From assembly GCF_029577735.1 (NCBI RefSeq), contig NZ_JARQTO010000015.1, forward strand, positions 1-11,540: 11,540 nucleotides of DNA, in the 5' to 3' direction. This document shows, piece by piece, positions 6,122-11,540 of this stretch; the stretch's first letter is position 1, and each line of letters opens with the position of its first letter. A program made the translations under genes and the position numbers. The notes beneath the pieces are model-generated. The model was not told the origin of the DNA. It was given only the letters and a program-made list of their open reading frames with translations, and did no database searches. The stretch is from Exercitatus varius (GTDB lineage Bacteria > Pseudomonadota > Gammaproteobacteria > Enterobacterales > Pasteurellaceae).

Positions 6122-7621
6122 TCAACGTTGTAATTCAAATTTTTTCAGCGCCTGTTCGAATTGACGACTCACATCAGGATGAACCGGCGTAAATACGGAA
6201 GAGCTAATTGCGATAAAAGAACAGACTAAAAATCCGGGAATAATTTCATATAATTGCGCCAGATCGTTCCAGCCTAAATAAGCCATTAACGGTTTCCAGC
6301 CGATAACGGTTATTGCGCCGCTAATCATGCCCCATAATGCCGCCTGCGAACTGATGTTGCGATTAAATAGGGATAAAATCACGATGGGGCCGAATGCCGC
6401 ACCGAATCCCGCCCAGGCATAGGACACCAATCCCATCACTTTTGAATCCGGATTCTGGGCAATGCTAATAGCGATAATTGAAATCACGATAACCATTAAG
6501 CGTCCTACCCAGACGAGTTCCTGACTGGAAGCCTGTTTACGGATGAAGCCTTTATAAAAGTCTTCGGTAATGGCGGCGGAACACATCAACAGTTGCGCCG
6601 ACAACGTACTCATTATCGCTGCTAGGATTGCCGATAACACCACGCCCACAAGCCAAGGGTTGAACATGAGTTTGGAGAGTTCAATAAATACTGCCTCCGC
6701 ATTGCTTAATTCAATATTTTTGGCACTGAAATAAGCTAATCCGAAATAACCGACGGCGACGGCACCGGTTAAGCAGAATAACATCCAGGTAATGCCGATA
6801 CGGCGGGCCTGATTTAGGGCGGACACTGAGTCAGCCGCCATAAAACGCGCTAAAATGTGCGGTTGCCCGAAATAGCCCAAGCCCCATGCCAGAGCGGAGA
6901 TAACGCCGATGCCGGAAACGTTATGCAGCCAGTTGGAATAAGGGATATGAGTTATTTCGGATTTAGCGGTTAAAGCAAGATTGATTTCTTCCCAGCTTAT
7001 ATTGACTAAAACCATAACCGGTGCAAGCAAGAGTGCAAAAATCATTAAACTTGCCTGAATCGTATCACTCCAGGAAACCGCTAAATATCCGCCGATAAAG
7101 GTATATAAAATGGTGGACAAAGCGCCTAGCCAAAGTGCGTAGGAATAATCTAAACCGAGTAGTCCCTGGAAGAGTTTGGCACCGGCTACCACGCCCGAAG
7201 CGCAATAAATGGTAAAGAAAAACAAGATTATAGATGATGAAATAATTTTTAACGCCTTTTTATGCTGCGGAAAACGTTGGGCAAAAAATTCCGGCAGGGT
7301 TAACGCGTTGTTGTATTGTTCGGTAAATACACGCAATCTTCCGGCAACAATCCGATAATTGAAATAGGCGCCGACGGTTAATCCGACGGCAATCCAGGCT
7401 TCGCTGAGACCGGACAGAAAAATCGCGCCGGGTAATCCCATCAACAGCCAGCCCGACATATCGGAAGCGCCGGCGGACATGGCGGTGACAAAACTGCCCA
7501 TTTTGCGGCCGCCGAGAATATAATCGTCAAAATTTTGAGTGGATCGATACGCATAAATTCCAATACCCAAAATAATAACCAAATACAAACCGAAAGTCGT
7601 ATAAATCTGATAATTGTGCAT
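6122..7621 (-). CDS. putP: Sodium/proline symporter
   Basis: Inner-membrane protein that imports L-proline driven by sodium, feeding the PutA enzyme encoded just upstream. It has 499 residues, close to the 502 of E. coli PutP, with about 13 hydrophobic segments spread over the whole length and a short cytoplasmic C-terminal tail. The sodium-site segment SAGASDMSGWLLMGLPGA (49-66) is intact, with Asp54 equivalent to E. coli Asp55. The sodium:solute symporter signature is present further on (GYFGQPHILARFMA and LSAILAAIMSTLSAQLLM). A strong AAGGAGG (7626-7632) sits in the 15-bp gap after the putA stop, so the two genes are almost certainly one operon transcribed from the putA promoter. In E. coli putA and putP are divergent, so the tandem order here is a different arrangement. 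Confidence 0.96.
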   Translation of the reverse strand: MHNYQIYTTFGLYLVIILGIGIYAYRSTQNFDDYILGGRKMGSFVTAMSAGASDMSGWLLMGLPGAIFLSGLSEAWIAVGLTVGAYFNYRIVAGRLRVFTEQYNNALTLPEFFAQRFPQHKKALKIISSSIILFFFTIYCASGVVAGAKLFQGLLGLDYSYALWLGALSTILYTFIGGYLAVSWSDTIQASLMIFALLLAPVMVLVNISWEEINLALTAKSEITHIPYSNWLHNVSGIGVISALAWGLGYFGQPHILARFMAADSVSALNQARRIGITWMLFCLTGAVAVGYFGLAYFSAKNIELSNAEAVFIELSKLMFNPWLVGVVLSAILAAIMSTLSAQLLMCSAAITEDFYKGFIRKQASSQELVWVGRLMVIVISIIAISIAQNPDSKVMGLVSYAWAGFGAAFGPIVILSLFNRNISSQAALWGMISGAITVIGWKPLMAYLGWNDLAQLYEIIPGFLVCSFIAISSSVFTPVHPDVSRQFEQALKKFELQR

Positions 7622-7636
7622 AAGTCCTCCTTGGCA

Positions 7637-10600
7637 TTATTGCTCTTGAATTGCCATCAATGAAGCGTTTCCGCCCGCGGCAGTGGTGTTTTCACTACGG
7701 GAAAATTCGTCGTAAAGCAAAGTTAAATCCTGGCTGTTTTGCCAGTTATAACATTTGAAGATGCTTTGACTGTGTTCGGCGAGCCATTGACGGCGTTTCT
7801 TTTCCAATGGCGTGAAGTAAATACCTTTTTGGCATTTACCCAATTCGGTTGAAACGCGAATTTTATCGTTTGTCTGTTTCGCCAAAGGATGAGACGGTTC
7901 GACCAAAACGCTGAATCCATTTTCTATCAATTTTTTCACCGCACTTTGTGATTGCGCGAGATCACCGTTCAGGATCGCCACCTCGCAAGGCAGGTAAGCC
8001 AAAGTATTTTTTTCGCCGGTAATACCGGGAAGCAATGGTTTTTGATTGCGCAGGCTGACGTCATCGCCGAAACGGCTGTAATAACCGTCCGTGCGAGTGA
8101 GACGCTGTAAATAGAATTCGCCGCCGGCTTTCGGTCCGGTGCCCGATAAACCGTGACCGCCGAAAGGTTGTACGCCGACAACCGCACCTACAATATTGCG
8201 GTTAATATAGAAATTGCCGCAATTCAGATGTTGTTCCACAAAATCAATTTGTTTATGGATTCGGCTGTGGCATCCGCCGGTTAAGGCATATCCTTTGGCG
8301 TTGATTTTTTCGAGCAGTCTTCCCAAATCTTCCTTACGATAACGCACTACATGCAGAATCGGACCGAAAACTTCTTGTTCAATCGCATCGACATTGTCCA
8401 GCAGGCAAATCGCCGGTGAGACGAAAGTGCCTTGTTGCGGCGTTTCAAGTTCTGCGTAATGAAGAGCGATCTTACGCATTTTCGCTTTATGCGCTTCCAA
8501 TCGTTGTTTGGCTTCGCGGTCAATCACCGGTCCAATATCGGTAGATAGCAGACTTGGATTGCCCGGACGCAATTCCTGCATGGCTTCCGTGATCATGGTG
8601 TAGAATTTATCGGCAATATCTTCTTGTAACAATAAGATACGCAACGCCGAACAGCGTTGACCCGCCGAATCGAAAGCGGAGGAAAGTACATCGGTCACTA
8701 CCTGTTCCGGCAAAGCGGAAGAATCGACCGTTAAGACGTTTAACCCGCCGGTTTCGGCGATTAAAATCGGATCATTGTCCGCAGCGGCAAGCTGTTGATT
8801 GATAAATTTAGCCACATCGGTGGAACCGGTGAAAACCACGCCGTCAAAAGGTTGTTTAACCAATTCCGCTCCGAGATCGCCCGCGCCTAGAACCAACTGC
8901 AACGTGGTCATCGGCACTCCTGCCTGATGCAATAATTTCACCGCGGCATGAGCGATTAACGAAGTTTGTTCGGCAGGTTTGGCAATCACGGAATTACCGG
9001 CGGCCAGAGCGGCGGCGATTTGACCGGTGAAAATCGCCAGAGGGAAATTCCAAGGCGAAATACAAAGTATTTTTCCGCGCGGTTCCGCCAGTTTGTCGTG
9101 TTCGGCCAGAAAACGAAGCTGTTGTGCATAATAGCGTAGGAAATCTACGGCTTCGCGTAATTCGGAAATCGCGTTCGGCAAGGTTTTCCCCGCCTCCAGC
9201 ACGGCAAGTTTCATCAGCAAGCCGTAATTTTGTTCGTATAAATCGGCGGCTTTGTTTAAAACTTCCGATTTTTCTCCCGCACTTTTCTCGTTCCATTGAC
9301 GATTATTCGCCGCATGAAAAATGGCGGCGGTTTTATCAATCGCACAAAATGCCGCTTCACCGATTTGCTGGTTTTGATTGGCCGGATTAAAAACAGGATT
9401 AAACGGCAGGTCTACATTTTCATCTAAGGCAACCAATGAAACCCCGGGTTCGACGGACGGCCGATTCAAATCCTGCTCTAAACGCGCTAAGGATAATTCG
9501 TTCACCAGATCGATGCCTTTAGAGTTTTTGCGATCAGAAAACAGATCCGGCGCGTTCGGTACGGCCTTATTCGGCATGCCCTGTGAATCGCTGTAACGCT
9601 TCCAGGGCGGCGTGATTAATTGTTCCGCCGGAATGTCTTCGTTCACCAATTGATGGACGAAAGAAGAGTTCGCGCCGTTTTCAAGCAGGCGGCGAACTAA
9701 ATAAGCCAGCAAGGTTTCATGCGTTCCGATCGGCGCGTAAACGCGTACCTGACGATCGAAATTGGCTTTTCCGACGATATTGTCATACAAGGTTTCTCCC
9801 ATGCCGTGTAAACATTGGAATTCATAGTTTTTATTCTGCCCCAGTTCATAAATTGTGCATAAACTTTGCACGTTATGGGTGGCGAACTGAGGATAAACGA
9901 CGTCTTGCGCCGCTAACAGTTTTTTAGCGCAGGCGAGATAGCTGATATCGGTATGGTTTTTCCGGGTATACAGCGGGAAACCGTCCAGCCCGTCGGTTTG
10001 CGCCCATTTGATTTCACTGTCCCAATAGGCGCCTTTAACCAGCCGAATCATTAAATAGCCTTGTTTTTCCCGAGCTAAATTAATCAGGTAATCCAACACG
10101 AAAGGACAGCGTTTGGAATAGGCTTGTACCACATAACCGATGCCTTTGTAGCCTTTCAGTTCGGGCTCGTCTAATAAACGTTCCAAAATATCCAGCGAAA
10201 TTTCCAGCCGGCTGGCTTCTTCCGCATCGATATTCACACTGATCTGATATTTTTGCGCCAAAAGAAACATCTGTTTGACTTTCGGATAGAGTTCATTCAT
10301 GACGCGATCATATTGCGCCTGGCTATAACGGGGATGAATTGCGGATAATTTCACCGAAATGCTGTTCGCGCGGTAAATATCCTGACCGGCGGCATTTTTT
10401 CCCACGGTTTCGATAGCGGCAAGATAATCGTTAAAATATCGTTCCGCGTCCGTTTTAGTCATTGCCGCTTCGCCCAGCATATCAAAAGAAAAGCTATATC
10501 CTTGGTCAAAACGGGGTTTAATTTTTGCCAACGCCTGTTCAATATTCAGGCCCGTGACGAACTGTTTGCCTAACATACGCATTGCGCGAATGACGGCGTT

Positions 10601-11086
10601 TCGCATAACCGGCACGGAAAGACGGGTGAAAAGACGGGTTAAACCGTTGCTTAATTGCTGTTCGTTAAGTTGAAATATTTTTTGCCCGAATAATAAACCG
10701 TAGGCGGCGGCATTAATAAAAAAGGACGAGGATTGACCGAGATGTTCTTTCCAATTTCCCTGTTGCAGTTTGTCGTAAATTAATTCGTCACGGGTTTTCT
10801 TGTCAGGAATACGTAACAAAGCTTCCGCAAGGCACATTAATGCAATGCCTTCGGCTTCGCCCAAGGAAAATTCTTGCATTAAGGCATCCGCGCCGTATTG
10901 GTTTTTCTTGGCTTTACGAATTTTCTGAATAAGCCTCAGGCCATTGTCATGAATGCGCCGCTCTTGCTCATCGGTAAAAGTTAAGGTGGACTGGAGGGCG
11001 TCAACGGCGGTTTTTTCGTCAAGACGGTATTGAGCGGTAATCGCCCGGCGAGCCTCAGTGTAAGTTTTTGAGAGATTGAATTGCAT
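7637..11086 (-). CDS. putA: Bifunctional proline dehydrogenase / P5C dehydrogenase (PutA without DNA-binding domain)
   Basis: Oxidises proline to pyrroline-5-carboxylate (FAD, electrons to quinone) and then to glutamate (NAD+), with channelling between sites; peripheral on the inner membrane. It has 1149 residues. The proline dehydrogenase barrel is at about 175-480: NIDAEEASRLEISL, RLVKGAYWDSE, and YLVRRLLENGA with Arg465-Arg466. The aldehyde dehydrogenase is at about 560-1010: IAETGGLN with Glu778 and AGQRCSALR with Cys812. The C-terminal domain ends in the conserved lid motif NTTAAGGNASLMAI. The ribbon-helix-helix DNA-binding domain of E. coli PutA (1320 residues) is absent; the protein begins directly with the arm region, making it a type B PutA. 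The ATG at 11086 has GGAG about 8 nt upstream; the longer frame to 11164 is AT-rich promoter DNA. It leads the putA-putP operon, and a CRP site lies upstream. Confidence 0.97.
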   Translation of the reverse strand: MQFNLSKTYTEARRAITAQYRLDEKTAVDALQSTLTFTDEQERRIHDNGLRLIQKIRKAKKNQYGADALMQEFSLGEAEGIALMCLAEALLRIPDKKTRDELIYDKLQQGNWKEHLGQSSSFFINAAAYGLLFGQKIFQLNEQQLSNGLTRLFTRLSVPVMRNAVIRAMRMLGKQFVTGLNIEQALAKIKPRFDQGYSFSFDMLGEAAMTKTDAERYFNDYLAAIETVGKNAAGQDIYRANSISVKLSAIHPRYSQAQYDRVMNELYPKVKQMFLLAQKYQISVNIDAEEASRLEISLDILERLLDEPELKGYKGIGYVVQAYSKRCPFVLDYLINLAREKQGYLMIRLVKGAYWDSEIKWAQTDGLDGFPLYTRKNHTDISYLACAKKLLAAQDVVYPQFATHNVQSLCTIYELGQNKNYEFQCLHGMGETLYDNIVGKANFDRQVRVYAPIGTHETLLAYLVRRLLENGANSSFVHQLVNEDIPAEQLITPPWKRYSDSQGMPNKAVPNAPDLFSDRKNSKGIDLVNELSLARLEQDLNRPSVEPGVSLVALDENVDLPFNPVFNPANQNQQIGEAAFCAIDKTAAIFHAANNRQWNEKSAGEKSEVLNKAADLYEQNYGLLMKLAVLEAGKTLPNAISELREAVDFLRYYAQQLRFLAEHDKLAEPRGKILCISPWNFPLAIFTGQIAAALAAGNSVIAKPAEQTSLIAHAAVKLLHQAGVPMTTLQLVLGAGDLGAELVKQPFDGVVFTGSTDVAKFINQQLAAADNDPILIAETGGLNVLTVDSSALPEQVVTDVLSSAFDSAGQRCSALRILLLQEDIADKFYTMITEAMQELRPGNPSLLSTDIGPVIDREAKQRLEAHKAKMRKIALHYAELETPQQGTFVSPAICLLDNVDAIEQEVFGPILHVVRYRKEDLGRLLEKINAKGYALTGGCHSRIHKQIDFVEQHLNCGNFYINRNIVGAVVGVQPFGGHGLSGTGPKAGGEFYLQRLTRTDGYYSRFGDDVSLRNQKPLLPGITGEKNTLAYLPCEVAILNGDLAQSQSAVKKLIENGFSVLVEPSHPLAKQTNDKIRVSTELGKCQKGIYFTPLEKKRRQWLAEHSQSIFKCYNWQNSQDLTLLYDEFSRSENTTAAGGNASLMAIQEQ
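7938..7946 (-). repeat. DNA uptake signal sequence (in putA)
   Basis: A perfect uptake signal (ACCGCACTT on the plus strand) in the part of putA encoding the C-terminal domain. It is the only full copy in the 5 kb of the put operon. Confidence 0.85.
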
Positions 11087-11177
11087 ATTGTTTCTCCGTT
11101 GTGTTGCATAATTGTTAAAATAATAAAAAATAGGAAACAGAAAATAGCTAATGCAGTAAATCACGCTTTTATTGTTC

Positions 11178-11193
11178 TGTGAGATTTATCACA
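11178..11193 (-). promoter_or_regulatory. CRP (cAMP receptor protein) binding site upstream of putA
   Basis: TGTGA-GATTTA-TCACA is a perfect match to both half-sites of the CRP consensus with the correct 6-bp spacing. Its centre is about 100 bp upstream of the putA ATG. It probably activates putAP when preferred sugars are absent. Because the site is palindromic and lies in a divergent region, it could also act on the gene at 11475, though that is almost 290 bp away. Confidence 0.85.
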
Positions 11194-11243
11194 AAATAAA
11201 CGGGATAGTCGAGAGGAATTTGGCGGTTATCGGTATTTAACTA

Positions 11244-11252
11244 AAGTGCGGT
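11244..11252 (+). repeat. DNA uptake signal sequence (intergenic)
   Basis: A perfect AAGTGCGGT in the putA upstream region, not paired with a second inverted copy nearby. Confidence 0.85.
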
Positions 11253-11335
11253 AGAAATTTTTAATATTTTTTAGTAAAAATGCCATGGATTTTGATTAAA
11301 AATCATTTTTACGGCGTTTTGGCGTGATTAACGTT

Positions 11336-11445
11336 AAAAAAACTTCGTTTTTTTTATGCGTAATCGCCAATGCGATTACTTATGGCTTCGCCACCGTTGG
11401 CAAATCCAACGTTCAAAAAACGTTGCTTTTTTTGACCGCACTTTT
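11336..11445 (-). repeat. Multi-hairpin intergenic repeat with DNA uptake signal, right copy
   Basis: This is the reverse complement of the repeat at 101-208, with two mismatches over the 96-bp core and a slightly longer A/T closing hairpin (AAAAAAAC-TTC-GTTTTTTT, 11336-11353). It carries the same internal palindromes and an uptake signal (11435-11443). It ends 30 bp before the start of the rightward gene. Confidence 0.85.
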
Positions 11446-11474
11446 GTGCCGTTTATCTGTTTGACGGAGAAAAT

Positions 11475-11540
11475 ATGACATATAACATCGGCAAAGTGAG
11501 TCCGACCAATCATAAAGAGCTGGCGGAAATCGACCAATTA
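11475..11540 (+). CDS. Start of an unidentified protein, cut by the window edge
   Basis: An ATG with GGAG about 7 nt upstream opens a frame that stays open for the remaining 22 codons (beginning MTYNIGKVSPTNHKELAEID). The fragment is too short to recognise a family. It shows no signal peptide; the charged, possibly helical start suggests a cytoplasmic protein. It is divergent from putA, which by itself says little about function. Confidence 0.6.
   Translation, partial: MTYNIGKVSPTNHKELAEIDQL

Larger units (their letters stand above)
11087..11474. other. Divergent intergenic region between putA and the rightward gene
   Basis: From left to right this 388-bp AT-rich stretch holds the putA leader, a perfect CRP site (11178-11193), an uptake signal (11244-11252), an AT-rich dyad, and the right copy of the multi-hairpin repeat (11336-11445). 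The dyad pairs GTAAAAAT with ATTTTTAC (11274-11312) and contains an inner GATTTT/AAAATC. For putA the best -10 is TATTAT (11120-11125), placing the CRP centre near -72, a permitted class I distance, but its -35 is poor. No small gene is evident. Confidence 0.6.

Noticed and set aside
7131..7139. Near-matches to the uptake signal (for example AAAGTGCGT in putP and CCGCACTTT near 9279)
   Set aside because: They have at least one mismatch in the 9-base core, so I did not count them.
11087..11164. Longer putA reading frame from a GTG at 11164
   Set aside because: The extension encodes an AT-rich, hydrophobic stretch of promoter DNA. The ATG at 11086 has its own GGAG and gives the normal type B N terminus.
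11432..11459. Promoter for the rightward gene with its -35 in the repeat (TTGACC, 16 bp, TATCTG)
   Set aside because: The -10 match is only 3/6 and the predicted start would fall within or next to the ribosome binding site, leaving almost no leader.

Overview
The window comes from a member of the Pasteurellaceae. The 9-base DNA uptake signal of the Haemophilus type, AAGTGCGGT, occurs nine times without mismatch in 11.5 kb (starts at 103, 2198, 2553, 3523, 4646, 4672, 7938, 11244 and 11435, both orientations). The proteins look gammaproteobacterial. Proline catabolism and sucrose-6-phosphate use would suit a saccharolytic genus such as Basfia, Mannheimia or Actinobacillus, but the genus cannot be fixed from the sequence alone.

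Layout. Every complete gene lies on the minus strand. In order of transcription (right to left) they are putA-putP (proline to glutamate, and proline uptake; 15 bp apart, one operon), tyrS (tyrosyl-tRNA synthetase), a PfkB-type fructokinase (scrK-like), a GH32 sucrose-6-phosphate hydrolase (scrB-like), purA (adenylosuccinate synthetase) and a small SnoaL/NTF2-like protein. One plus-strand gene begins at 11475 and runs off the right edge. The first 298 bases hold no recognisable gene.

Regulation. A perfect CRP half-site pair (TGTGA-N6-TCACA) lies about 100 bp upstream of putA, so the proline operon is probably under catabolite control. Intrinsic terminators follow putP, tyrS, scrK and purA. 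The one after tyrS is built from two inverted uptake signals. scrB and scrK together would turn imported sucrose-6-phosphate into glucose-6-phosphate and fructose-6-phosphate, but no sucrose PTS permease or ScrR-type repressor is present here.

Most interesting region. The 240-bp gap between putP and tyrS contains, on the minus strand, a near-consensus sigma-70 promoter (TTGACA, 17 bp, TATCAT). One Fur-box-like 15-mer overlaps its -10 and spacer, and a second lies just upstream of its -35. A strong intrinsic terminator follows about 35 nt after the predicted start. No reading frame fits in the resulting transcript of about 65-70 nt, which is the architecture of an iron-repressed small RNA.

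A second unexpected feature is a pair of nearly identical ~108-bp multi-hairpin repeats, each carrying an uptake signal, in inverted orientation at the two ends of the window (101-208 and 11336-11445).
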